Origin: Hetaerina americana
Taxonomy: Eukaryota > Arthropoda > Insecta > Odonata > Calopterygidae
DNA length: 64,000 nucleotides
Assembly: GCA_022747635.1 (NCBI GenBank)
Contig: JAKTNV010000165.1
Location: forward strand, 124,001-188,000
Reading direction: 5' to 3'
A program made the position numbers and the translations under genes. How positions within the stretch are numbered: position 1 is the stretch's first letter; each line of letters starts with the position of its first letter. This document shows, in pieces, positions 30,701 to 41,110 of the stretch. A model generated the notes under the pieces. That model was not told the DNA's origin and did no database searches. It saw nothing but the letters and a program-made list of their open reading frames with translations.

Positions 30701-30744
30701 AGAATGGGGAAGGTGAAATGGACAGAGAAGAAAACAAAAGGACA
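27722..30744 (+). mobile_element. RTE-like non-LTR retrotransposon, copy 1, 3' truncated
   Basis: A 270-bp leader, then one endonuclease-RT reading region with several lesions, with no separate ORF1, as in RTE-type LINEs. The 3' end is lost at about 30740, where Penelope-like sequence begins. The 5' end directly abuts (TA)n. Confidence 0.82.
27992..30744 (+). pseudogene. Endonuclease-RT of RTE-like copy 1
   Basis: The frame from ATG 27992 has a basic N-terminus and then endonuclease blocks: RIGTWNVRTMMRRGK, ILGLCEVRWKDSG and LIVMADWNATVG (GDxN block altered). It stops at 28628-28630. The endonuclease end is in 28677-29186 (YQLDYILVRH, DLDHNLVVMN). RT follows: MDNISAEILKGLG at 29420-29764, then 29761-30222 with DQFGFRKGRGTRDAIAVM, FEKAFDRVNWEKL and GVRQGCPLSPLLFNLYAEE. 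After a stop the same frame has the catalytic block VRFADDQALVCQ. Later sequence is in several frames. At least four lesions; dead. Confidence 0.85.
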
Positions 30745-31488
30745 CTCACTATATAATTTCAATTCAACGATAAAATACATTTACAAATAAAAGGCACTGC
30801 AATGGGAACACGTATAGCTCTTACATACGCCAATCTTTTTATGGGTAAACTAGAACATGACTTTCTGCAATAACAAACCTTCAAACCACTCTTCTGGGCC
30901 CACTATATCAATGATATTTTCCTCCTTTGGTTCCTCAGACGCAAAAATTTATCTCCTTTTATTTCCTCTCTCAAATTCTCATCAGTACCATTCACTTCTT
31001 CCATACCCGACTCGAATATCACTTTCCTCTATATCAACATTCACATCCAAAAGAATACCTTTTATACCTCAGTCCACGTTAAACCAACTAGTAAGAACAA
31101 TAGCTTGATTTTGACAGCTGCCATCCACCTCATACAAAGCGCTCCATCCCATTCTCTCTCAGTCCGTGGCTTCCGTCTCTGCAACAACATCCCCTCCCAT
31201 CAGAAGTACTTGTATCAGCTACATGACTCTCTGAGAAAATGTAGGTACCATGAATGCTACTGAGCAGTAAAATCCTAACCCTCAACCAAACACACTCCCT
31301 TCATCAAACCAAACTGCCAAAAAGCCCTAATATTATCACCACTTTCTTCCCCGGAACACACAAAATTAAACATTTAATCCGTGAACTCTTCACAATTATT
31401 AATGACTATCAGTCAACATCAATTTTATTCTAACCTTGTCCCTCTGTTTTGTTTAAATGCCCATCAAACTTGCGAGACATTTTCAGGG
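30745..31488 (+). pseudogene. Penelope-like reverse transcriptase fragment
   Basis: In one frame with stops: IKGTAMGTRIALTYANLFMGKLEHDF, then HYINDIFLLW (the YIDD-type catalytic motif with Asn for the first Asp), KNTFYTSVHVKPTSKNN and, later, ITTFFPGTHKIKHLIRELF. These match the order of the RT and connecting region of Penelope-like elements. No GIY-YIG endonuclease is present. It sits between two RTE copies, joined at about 30740 and 31488. Confidence 0.75.
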
Positions 31489-31806
31489 TTTAAGAAGGGG
31501 AGAGGTACGCGTGATGCCATTGCAGTAATGAGATTATTAATCGAGAGGAATATAGAACACAACCAGGATGTATTTGCCTGTTTTTTAGCTTTCGAAAAAG
31601 CATTTGATAGAGTGAATTGTGAAAAACTAATGAGTATATTGCAGGAAATAGGAATAGATTGGCGGGAAAGAAGACTAATCCGCAACCTGTATTAGTATGT
31701 CTCAGACTGCTCAGTTGCGAGTAGGAAATGAAGAGTCCTGATGGGTAGTGTAAGGAAGAGGTGTAAGGCAGGGTTGCCCACTATCACCATTGCTGTTCAA
31801 CCTATA
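31489..31806 (+). pseudogene. RTE-like copy 2, RT fragment, left part
   Basis: Close relative of 29868-30172 in copy 1: FKKGRGTRDAIAVM, FEKAFDRVNCEKLMS, and a stop where copy 1 has LHMSQTA. The sequence reaches TTCAACCTATA, where the minus-strand PHD-LINE interrupts it; the rest is at 35681. Confidence 0.82.
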
Positions 31807-31842
31807 ATAATAATAATAATAGTAATAATACTTTATTCATTT
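31804..31842 (-). repeat. ATT-type simple-repeat tail of the PHD-LINE
   Basis: Plus-strand (ATA)n with a polyadenylation-like ACTTTATTCAT next to it, marking the 3' end of the minus-strand LINE. Confidence 0.8.
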
Positions 31843-31908
31843 TAAAAATGGTACAACCATATTAAATGTCGTCAATATAAGTATTATTTAACATATAAAC
31901 ATACTTTC

Positions 31909-34650
31909 TTAAATGTGATGAAAATTGTCATAAAAGAATTCATCCAATGAGTATAGTGGGTGAGCGAGTAACCAGGTATATACCCTATTCTTGAAACTCT
32001 GGATAGCATCTGATTTCAACTGAGTAGGCAGATAGTTATACAGTGGTATGTTCATATTGTGAAATGTGTTGTAAGTTAATGACAATCTACAATAAGTAGT
32101 ATTTAGATTCAATTTACCTCTTGTGGAATAGTTATGGAGGTTGGATCTTAATTGGTAAGTTTCTAGATTAACTTTCACATGAGTCAGAGCCTTAAAGATA
32201 TACAAACAAAATACAGTCATGATTCTATACCTAATAAATAAAGGTTTGCTGTAATCACATGGTGGTATATTAGCAAGAGAGCGAATAGCTCTCTTTTGCA
32301 GTAGCAAAATTTGTTTAACATGAGGGGAATGACCCCATAACTCAACACCATAATTCAAATGACATTGAAAGAAGGCATGGTAAAGTGTTAAACGATACTC
32401 ATTTGAAATGATAAAGTTGAGCTTTCTTAACATATAAACAGCTTTATTAAGTTTATTACAGGTCTGACTGATTTGAGTCTCCCAATTAAGTTTGGTATCA
32501 ATATAAATTCCTAGTATTTTAGCAGTTTCAATATCAGTTGTTTTTGATTTAAGACTGCACACAATATGCTAAGTTTTGTTAGTATTTAATTGTAAATGAT
32601 TAACATCAAACCATTCCTTAGCCTGTTTTTGGGTAGCGCTAGATCGTAACTTTGCATCTTCTAGATGTTGACACTTTTGCACAAAAGTAGTGCCATCAGC
32701 ATATAAAACAGATCTAGGTTTCATATTACAGGGCAAATCATTAATCATGATAATGAAAAGTACTGGGCCAAGCACAGAGCCCTGTGGTACACCACATTTT
32801 ACTTTAAGAGCTGCAGACTGACAGCCATCAAGTTCAACCAATTGGTGGCGATCATCCAAATATGACTTCATTAGTTTCAGTGCAACTCCCTTAATACCAT
32901 AATATTCTAGCTTTCTTAGTAATATTGAATGATTAACACAGTCGAAGGCCTTACTAAGATCACATAGTGTCACTGAGACTGATTCCTTTTCTTCAAATGC
33001 ATTAATGACATAATTAACTATGGACTCTACTGCCAAAATTGTAGATTTCCCAGATCGAAAGCCATACTGGGATTTGGAAAACAGATTATTTAACTCAAAA
33101 AAATTACATATTTGATCTTTCATAATAGCTTCAAAAATTTTACCAAAAACGGGGACCTTGGAAATGGGGCGGTAGTTAGCTAAATCATCTTTATCACCTT
33201 TCTTATAACAGGTACTGTTTTGGAATATTTTAGAGCTGTTGAAAAATCTCCTGTCTCAAAACATAAATTGACTAACATTGCTATTGGTTCCGCAATGAGC
33301 ACAATAATGTCCTTTATTAGGGAGTTTGAAAGACCATAAATATCCTTACTGTGGGATTTTTTAAATTTTTTAACAGTCGATATAATATCAAGGTGAGTAC
33401 CAAAATTCCATTTAAAATTTAAATTTTTCGGAGGAAGATTTTGCAGCATATTACCAATATTGGCAGCATCAACTTTTCGAGAGAACAAATTGTCTTCAAC
33501 AGCTTTTAAGAAAAAATTATTTACAGCATCTGGGGTGAAAGGAAGATTTTCTTTTCCATTACCATGACCAACTTCTTGATTGATTATACTCCATGCTGCC
33601 TTTTGTTTATTTTTGCATTCAATATAAAATCCTTGTAAGCATTATTTTTTGCACACCTAACTAAATTATAATAATCTCTTTTGTATTTCAAGTAAGCCTC
33701 TTTGTCATGCTGGCTTCCACTGGTTTGGTATGAGTGGTAGTAACTAAGTAAATCATTTCTAAGAGCTAATTACTCCCCAGTATACCAGAGATTTTTTTTA
33801 TTTTTAGTGGGGATAGAGTTAGGAATTTTTTTAGGAAAGCATTGCTCAAAAATGCCTAGGAAATTACCTAAAAAACTTGAAAAACATGTTTGTTCTACAG
33901 AGTCTGTGCAAAAACCATGCCAATCAATACAAGATGTAAGCAGTTGGAAACTCTCTAAACCTTCTATTGTTATGGGCCTCACGATTATGGTTTTACCTCT
34001 ATTTGGATATATCTTTTGAGTTATTTGAGCATTAAAAGTGAAGCTTATGCCTTGATGGTCAGATAAGAGATAGTCAATAACACTTATACTGTACAGTTCA
34101 GGACCATAATTGGTAATTACATTATCTAGGCAGGCAGAAAGTCGAGTAGGCTGTTTGTTTGCCCAGGATCAATTATAAGAAAGCAAAAGATTTTCAAGAT
34201 CCTGACAATCACTAGTTTTTAGTGTTATGTCAAAGTTGAGATCTCCACAAATTATGATATTGGCTTTCAGAGTCAAGAATAGGGATAGTACTAGTTCCAG
34301 TTGATTGAAGAAGTGTTAAAAAACACCATTAGGGGAGCGATACACAGAAGCAATGATCAAATTCAGGTCCTTCAATATGATCGCAGATATTTCAAAGTGC
34401 AATCAATTCCAGACAGAATTTTTCCAAGTCAATTACCTTGAAGGGCATACCTTTCAGGACATAAATACAGGTACCACCGTTTTTTTGCTACAGATCGGCA
34501 GTAGAATGATGCCAAGCCAAAATCACTAATGTTATACACATCAAATTCATTTTTTGCAATCCAGTGCTCATTGAGACATAGCACATTGTAGCCACCATGT
34601 TTGACTATTGCCTCTATCTCCGTTATCTTATTACGTAGACATCTCACATT
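31909..34650 (-). pseudogene. ORF2 (endonuclease-RT) of the PHD-LINE
   Basis: Endonuclease pieces: NVLCLNEHWIAKNEF at 34429-34647, then, in shifting frames, ICGDLNFDITLK and LSDHQGISFTF near 34240 and 34050. RT at 33180-33488 (HSKDIYGLSNSLIKD) and 32569-33123 (SQYGFRSGKSTILAV, LCDLSKAFDCVNHSILL, CGVPQGSVLGPVLFIIMINDLP). The catalytic motif is YADG, so the second Asp is lost. A one-base deletion near 33200 shifts frame, and a nonsense codon at 32569-32571 (TAG; array copies have CAG) splits the C-terminal part, which ends at 31909. Confidence 0.86.
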
Positions 34651-34677
34651 TTGGCAAAATAAATTAATACTATCTAG

Positions 34678-35669
34678 TCAAAAGGACTTTGGTTTTGATA
34701 TTCCCGTTTGGAGGCGGGTAACACGTTTCTCTAAGGAACACTTTTCCGTAGTGTTATCGGTGTGGCCCCTTGTTGCTGAGGTAGGTACCAGCGCATCACT
34801 AGTTTTCAACTCGGAGTTCGGATTTACCACCGCAGCTGACCCTTCAGCAATATTCTCTGTCTCTTCATGAGTACGGGTCAATTTCCGCGGTTTTGGTGGG
34901 AAAAATTTCCCAACTTTCACTTCTACTGGCCAAATATCTTCTTTAAGAAGTTGATCCTTAAGGCTAATTGGCGCACAGAGTTAAAAAGAATTATAAACTT
35001 CACCAACTCTCAAACTTTCACATTTGAAGTCATTCCCAGGAAATATTCCGGACAGATGCTTCACAATGTCATCAGGCGTTGCATTGGACTGGACACGACC
35101 AACGTAGAAGAAAGTCTTGCGAGGAACTCCCACAAAATTGCACGTAACAGCAGGCTGCTTACACTCCCAAAAACCGTATTTCGTTTGCGTTTGTTTCTCT
35201 TGTTATTCACCTTTTGAAAACCTTCCTCGTCAGTAACGATGGATTCGAAACTCATGCTGTTAAATTTTGCGTTCACATTTTTGGGGCACAAATCGGAGTT
35301 GTCACTATTGAGGCCTAATTGTTCGTTGACTTCAGGTTTCAATTCCGTAGACAACGTTACAGCTTCCTTTGCAATTGGCTGCAAGGTAGTACATTCCGTG
35401 GATCCGGTAGATTGGAGAGTTTGTAACTCCATTTTCAAATTTTCAATGTCGGCCGCAATATTGTAAATATTGGGCTTATTTACACGGCATAAAAAACACT
35501 TCCAGTAAATGTCATGGCAGTCCGAGAGAGCTTTTAATGTTATATCAATTAAGCCGGAGCATTTATGGTGACATACACCTGAGCAAATATTGCAACTAAC
35601 GACCATATCACGTACTTCGACTCGTGTTTTACAAGAGCCACATCGTTGTACGGCCAAAGTTGATGCCAT
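34678..35669 (-). pseudogene. ORF1 of the PHD-LINE
   Basis: The start is the ATG at 35667-35669 (MASTLAVQRCGSCK). A C4HC3-type PHD finger occupies roughly residues 10-60: CGSCKTRVEVRDMVVSCNIC, then CHHKC and WKCFLC. An acidic linker and a basic patch (NNKRNKRKRN) follow. The frame then shifts. The neighbouring frame holds a conserved C-terminal domain (DDIVKHLSGIFPGNDFK, YNSFKLCANYP), and 34678-34920 contains the last part. PHD fingers are known in ORF1 of several CR1-type LINEs, where they are thought to bind chromatin or protein partners. Confidence 0.8.
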
Positions 35670-35680
35670 CTTGAACAACA

Positions 35681-35960
35681 ATGCAGAAGAAATGATGAAA
35701 GAGGCATGGGAAGAACTGGAGGTAGGAATGAAAGTGGGCGGGGAATTTGTAAAATTAATTAGGTTTGCTGATGACCAAGCTTTAGTTTGTCAGTCAGCCA
35801 AGGGGTTGTAAGGATTGCTGAGTGAATTGGAAATTCAGGGCGACAGGTATGGGATGAGATTCAATATTAAAAAAACAAAGGTTAAGTGATTGTCTAGAAA
35901 GAAAAATGCTAAGCTAAACATTAAAATAGAAGGGCAAAAACCAGAGCAGATAGAATAGAA
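35681..35960 (+). pseudogene. RTE-like copy 2, RT fragment, right part
   Basis: Continues 31489-31806 after the PHD-LINE: EEMMKEAWEELEVGMKVGG and LIRFADDQALVCQSAKGL, then a TAA where copy 1 has CAA. The same nonsense codon is in the array RTE copies. It breaks off at about 35955-35968, where the tandem array starts. Confidence 0.82.
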
Positions 35961-36394
35961 TAAAATATGCTCTATGGATACTATATTTTCGTTTATTAGG
36001 TATAAAGATCAAATACTGAAAAGGAAAATCAAATTATTGGACATGTGCGGAGACATACAAACGTTTGACTTTCCTTTCTCCACAAATATATAATGGCAAT
36101 TGAAGATGTTTTTCTTTCTTGCAAGCAAGAAAGTCATTTCATGATGTATCCGGGCTTCCTGTTGGTAATATAATAAATAAATGAATGAATAAATTTACCA
36201 TACATGGGAAGGAGTGTAAAAAATACATAAAATATGTAATTATATTTAAGAATGCGAACCATTGCCTATTAGTGTGAACGCCTGGGCTATCTTTCCAGTA
36301 ATGCAAGTTAATATCTTGTAGTTTCATTGTGGTTCTTTTTCTTCTTAGTTTCCAAATTTCCGCGTGCTTTGATGGCACTTAAGGTGTTGACGCG

Positions 36395-36430
36395 TCGATG
36401 TTGCTGACGACCCATCATCAGCAACATCGA
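36395..36430. repeat. Hairpin in unit 1
   Basis: TCGATGTTGCTGA and its complement (13-bp arms; 17 in unit 2), loop of 10 bases. Function unknown. Confidence 0.8.
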
Positions 36431-36431
36431 T

Positions 36432-36860
36432 GCACCATCCCACAAGCTAGCGCAATATGTTGCACATGCTCTTCAACTCTTCGCCAGAAAAACTGACTTT
36501 TTTGCTAAAACTTCCATGGATTTCAATCAAATTATTCGGAATGCTGAAGTCCAAGAAGTCAACAAGCTGGTGAACTTTGATGTCATCTCCTTGTTCACAA
36601 ATACGCCCATTGATGACTCCATGCTACTCATCAAAAACCTCACCTCACAGGGATTAGCTAAGGATTAACCTGGACCTCGCAAATTCTGCCTCAGGAACTC
36701 ATACTTCCTTTAAAATGATAAGCACATTGAACATCATGAAAGTGCAGCCATGGGATCATCCCTCTCTTCCGTACTAACCAACATTTTCATTGAGATCTCT
36801 CAGCTGAAGGAAATGGTCTTACCCAAAGAAACCAACCCGTATTGATAGTTGGGGTTTTTG
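36432..36860 (+). pseudogene. Penelope-like RT fragment, unit 1
   Basis: The frame with stops reads HKLAQYVAHALQLFARKTDFF, VNKLVNFDVISLFTNTPIDD (core Asp-containing block of Penelope-type RT, usually SFDVVSLFTNVP) and ESAAMGSSLSSVLTNIFIE (usually GAAMGSPLSPVIANLFM). It then decays at the expected catalytic block (GFLDAST instead of a VDD motif). It covers the RT N-terminal half. Unit 1 has a TAA after GLAKD. Confidence 0.78.
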
Positions 36861-37130
36861 GATGCATCAACCACTGTGGTTGTTTTTGCACTACTTTTTA
36901 AAACACTTAAAACCTCAATCCAATTTTGATAAATACGTCAATGCATAAAAAACATGTAAATAGTTAAAAACAAAATTATTTAAAAAAAAAGAAACGGAAA
37001 CTCAAGTTGTCCGTTCAGGTCAGTTTCCTTTAAAAACTCGGAAACCTTACCTAAAAAGTTGGGGTCCTCTCCTAAACTATTGCTTAAATTATCTCATATT
37101 TTAAAAAAGGTATTTGGCCTTTTATAATTT
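36861..37130. other. AT-rich interval in unit 1
   Basis: No gene seen; it contains a purine-rich AAAAAAAAGAAACGGAAACTC tract and its neighbourhood, repeated in every unit. Confidence 0.5.
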
Positions 37131-37800
37131 ATTTCTGAGTCACAATCAGGTGCAAGTTACAAACATTGCAGCAAGGTTGCACTTTTGTCTCCATGAAGAG
37201 TGCGTGAGGGCTAAGTGCCCTATTCTCATGCGCGTGATCCTGACCTCTTCCCTCTGAATGTTCCAGATAGAAGAGGGCCCTGTCAAAACAACCAAATTTA
37301 TGGCCTTAACTTCCTCTTTTTGCAAGAATCACCAAGCTTCCTTCCACTGGTTCAGAACCAAATTCAGCAAGGCAGCCCCGACATCCAGCACAGGAATCAA
37401 AGCTGAGTCTGTTTTGAGATTGACCAGGACTTCATTTGCTGCTTTGCCAGCCTTTTCAATGCCTGGTATTCCCACATGACCAGCAGTCCATGTAGAGGAT
37501 ACCTACTTCCCCTTTATCTGAAGGGACCACAGGGTATATTAGATCTCCTGAACCATCAGGTGCATTGTTGACAAGACTGATATGGATTATAGGGAAATCA
37601 ATGAGTGCGAACAGATGAGAGAAGAGCCATTACATTCTCTTATGTCTTTTAGGGCCCTCTTGATAGCTGACAGTTTGGCTGTGAACTCCTCAATCATCTC
37701 TTAACTCTCCCCCAACCTCCGATCAACACCCTCCGCCAACCTCTGGATCACAGTCTCCCTCAATCAATGACAAATCATCAACCGCAAATATAAGAACTGC
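37131..37800 (-). pseudogene. LINE RNase H and C-terminal fragment, unit 1
   Basis: Read on the minus strand: FTAVKLSAIKRALKDIRE-like helix region, TLWSLQIKGK, then WTAGHVGIPGIEKAGKAANE, the typical RNase H block (W-x-P/A-GHxGIxGNExAD) with decayed Asn and Asp. It is followed by REEVRITRMRIGHLALTHS, the conserved block after RNase H in R1/I/Jockey-superfamily LINEs. RNase H marks it as a different LINE from the Jockey-type RT next to it, which has none. No RT of this element is present. Confidence 0.78.
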
Positions 37801-37808
37801 TCTATTGA

Positions 37809-39660
37809 GCATAATTACGAAACTTCTCTCTCCTACTGACAATAAAACCCTTATTAGCATCATAACCAATGACCTTATACCAGCCCTTCTTCAACTTGTA
37901 AATGGTGCCTAATTCACAAATAAACAACCACTTCCTTAAAGTTTTACAATGGAACATAAATGGCATAAAATACAAAAAACAAAAGCTGGAAAAACCACTA
38001 CTACACAAAGGCGAGCCCTTCATAAGCTCCTATTTACCAAAAATATCGCAATTCACTCACCGCCATTCCCTACCCACTTCCATCATCACCCCCACTCCTC
38101 CGATATCCTGGATGTAGTTCTATTATTCGCAGATATCGCATTCCAAATCCTTAACCTAGATAACTCAGCCTCGGACCACTGCCCCATATTTTACTGCGTT
38201 CCTACCCTCCTTCATACAACTAGAAGAGTTAACTGGAAACTATTTAAAGAAAACTGCTTAGCCATTAACCTTGTCCCATCTCCTGCTAGCACTCCAGACA
38301 GCATAGAGAAAGCGGCTCAAGATTTTACAAGCACCTTAACCAAAATCATTCATCGCTCTTGCTACCCTCCTTCTCCGGCCTCAATCGCTGGTGCCACACT
38401 ACCTCCAGATATTTTGCACTTGATTTCACTTAGAAACAAGGCCAGAGCCCTCTGGCAACGCACTAATCTCCGCCAAGATAAAATCGGCTTCTGTGCACTT
38501 TGAAACCTTGTAACATCCAAAACTAGAAAACATTGGGAAAAAACTTGGCATGAGAAAATAAGTTCACTCTCACATAAGGATATTTCGGTATGGACCCTAG
38601 CCCACTGTCCGCAAAGGAAAAAGGTACCCACCCCGCCAATACCACATAATGGGAGAGCACTATACGATGACAGCAACAAAGCAAATACCTCTGCCGACTC
38701 CTTCGAATGCATTTTTAAAACAATAATACATCCTTGTTGGATTCAGAAGCGTTGATCAGTGTCTATGGCCTGTCACTTTGCCCATTCCACATATTCCCGG
38801 AAATTACTCCTCAAGGACTTTACTCCATTATGTCCCACTCCAAAACAAAGTCATCACCGGGACCCGATCAAATCTCCTACCTTCACCTGATAAACCTTCC
38901 TAAATCTTTTATCAAACACCTACTCTCTATCCTCAACGCCTGTCTTTCCCAATCGTACTTCCCAAAGGCATTGAAAACGGCTAAGATAATACTCCTTCCA
39001 AAACCCGAAAAAAATTCCTTCTTATATCCTGAACTATAGACCCAGTGGCCTACTCCCCCGCATGGGCAAACTTCTAGAAAAATGCATCTTAAACAGGCTA
39101 CAAGAAGAAATCTCGGCCCTAGACTTGATCAGACCTGAGCAAACTGGCTTCCGCCGTCGCCATTCCACGACTCAGCAAATAAAAAGATTGGTTGAACTGA
39201 TCACTTTCTGCTTCCACATCCACAAGCACACCCAAGTAGTCTTCCTTGATTTCCAAAGAGCTTTTGACAAGTTCTGGCGAACTGGTTTAATACATAAACT
39301 GCTTAAAACGGACATATCAGTATACCTAATTAAGACCATCCCCTCCTTTCTTTCAAACCGCACATTCTTTCTAGCCCTTAACAATGCCAAATCAACTACC
39401 CAGTCCATATCCGCAGGCTTTCTCCAAGGATCAATTTTGTCACCCATCCTATTCAACCTCTACATTAACGACCTCCCCTCCGACCCAAAAGCTACCTCCA
39501 TGCGGATGACTCAGCTAGAGCGTCAACTTCCTTTGACCCAAATCATGCCGCAAAAAATGTCCAAGAACACCTTAAGAGCATAGCAGAGTGGATGACCGAT
39601 TGGAAACTAACCATTAACACCACAAAATGCATAAATGTAAACTACGCCAGAAAATCGAAG
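37809..39660 (+). pseudogene. Endonuclease-deleted Jockey-type ORF2, unit 1
   Basis: Same derivative as 16549-18915. The endonuclease start (VLQWNINGIKYKKQK) is joined to HSPPFPTHFHHHPHSSDILDV and NSASDHCPIFYC, so the QETK and GGDFN regions are missing. RT frames at 38734-39039 and 39062-39583: SSPGPDQISYLHL, RPEQTGFRRRHST, VFLDFQRAFDKFW, GFLQGSILSPILFNLYIND. The catalytic motif in the shifted frame reads HADD. A one-base insertion near 39012 splits RT only in this unit. It is cut off at about 39660, where RTE sequence begins. Confidence 0.87.
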
Positions 39661-40360
39661 AATGGAATTCGTAAAATTAATTAGGTTTGCGGATGACCAA
39701 GCTTTAGTTTGTCAGTCAGCCAAGGGGTTGTAAGGATTGCTGAGTGAATTGGAAATTCAGGGCGACAGGTATGGGATGAGAATCAATATTAATAAAACAA
39801 AGGTTATGCAATTTTCTAGAAAGAAAAAAGCTCAGCTAAACATTAAAATAGGAGGGCAAAAACTAATGCAGATGGAACAGTTCACGTATCTCTGAAGGAT
39901 TTGGACCAATACGGTCCTAGTAGTAGGGACGTATGGAGAAGAATTACGCTAGGCACAGAGGCTTTCATAAGGAGGAGAGAGTTGACGAATGGGACGTTGA
40001 GTAAGGATATTAAAAAAAGACTCGTGAAACTTTTGATATGGTGCATAGTTATATACGGAAATGTGGTGATTGAAGCAGGAGGATAGTCGTGGACTGGAGG
40101 CTTTTGACATGTGGGTGTGGAGAAAATGGAGAAGGTGAAATGGACCGAGAAGAAAACCAATGAGAAAGTACTTGGTATGGTGGGTGAAGAGAGGGGTTGG
40201 TTGGGAGAAATCCTATTGAGGCAGTAAAAATGGATGAAGGGCATATTGACCGACAGGGGACTGTTCAAGATGGTAATAGAGGGGAGAATGTTGGGCAAGC
40301 AAGAAAAGGGAATGAACAGGATAAGGATGTTTCATTTAAGGATTCAAATTCCTTCTAGAT
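39661..40360 (+). pseudogene. RTE-like 3' fragment, unit 1
   Basis: Begins EFVKLIRFADDQALVCQSAKGL, then TAA, identical in layout to RTE copy 2 at 35745. In changing frames it goes on to the C-terminal region (RRELTNGTLSKDIKKRLVKLLIW; LEAFDMWVWRK; KVLGMVGEERGWLGEIL). It extends beyond the 3' end preserved in copies 1 and 2. Confidence 0.82.
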
Positions 40361-40627
40361 TATTATTATTAGGAGTTAATTTCATTATTTCCTTGAAAAT
40401 TGTATCTTAGCACAAAAGTCTGATTTACCTAATTTCTCTTAAATTTTTAGTAGTTCTAAGGTTAATTTGTTTATAAAGACATGGCCTAATTCGGCTTCTA
40501 ATAATAATTTCAATTCCCATGTTTTCATGAAGAATTTCTAGTCTTTGAGCTATTTTTGGTATCATCATAATTACTGATTTGCCCTGTAAAATTAAACCTA
40601 CATATGTTTTATATCCTTATCATGCTT
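40361..40627. other. AT-rich join in unit 1
   Basis: No gene seen; probably RTE 3' UTR and junction sequence. Confidence 0.4.
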
Positions 40628-41110
40628 TGTGTGTGCAAAAATATCAAAATCTAGAAGATGCAAAGGTACGATTCAGAGCCACTCAAAGACAGGCTAAGCA
40701 GGCAGGTTTCATATTAATCATTTACGTTTAAATTCTAACAAAACTCAGCATATTGTATGCAGTTATAGTATATAAAAATGTACTGATGTTGAAAATTCTA
40801 AAATACTAGGAATTAATATAGATAGGAAACTAAACAGGGAGACTCACATCAGTCAGATCTGTAATGAACTGATTAAAGCTCAACTCTCCCATTTCAAATG
40901 AGTATCGTTTAACACTTGACCACGTCTTCTTTCCATGTCATTTGAATTACAGTGATGAGTTATGGGGTCATTTCCCAAAACATGTCATACGAATCTTGCT
41001 ACTACCCAAGAGAGATTTTTCCTCCCTTGCTAATACACCACAACGTGATTTCTGCAGACCATTTTTAATTAGCTGTGGAGTCATGATTGTACACCATGAG
41101 GGGTAGAGCA
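40628..41110 (+). pseudogene. PHD-LINE RT 3' fragment, unit 1
   Basis: Plus-strand relative of the minus-strand PHD-LINE (31909-32690). VQKYQNLEDAKVRFRATQ matches VQKCQHLEDAKLRSSATQ; NSNKTQHIVC matches its NTNKT*HIVC with the sense codon; ILGINIDRKLNRETHISQIC matches ILGIYIDTKLNWETQISQTC. Several frame changes. About 480 bases. Confidence 0.8.

Larger units (their letters stand above)
31807..35680 (-). mobile_element. CR1/L2-group non-LTR retrotransposon with PHD-finger ORF1, nearly full length
   Basis: Inserted in RTE copy 2. The 3' end reads AATAAAGTATTATTACTATTATT..., a polyadenylation-like signal followed by an ATT-type simple repeat. ORF2 has endonuclease and RT without RNase H; ORF1 begins with a PHD-type finger. 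About 3.9 kb. No clean target-site duplication: the flanks are TTCAACCTATA and TTGAACAACAA. Confidence 0.85.

Noticed and set aside
36139..36378. 79-codon minus-strand frame at the head of each unit
   Set aside because: No motif; shortened or broken in unit 4; conserved because the array is young.
37802..38023. 73-codon minus-strand frame repeated in every array unit
   Set aside because: Antisense to the Jockey-type endonuclease start; its conservation is due only to array identity.
39882..40298. 138-codon minus-strand frame in each unit
   Set aside because: Antisense to the RTE C-terminal region; Ser/Pro/Phe-rich shadow.
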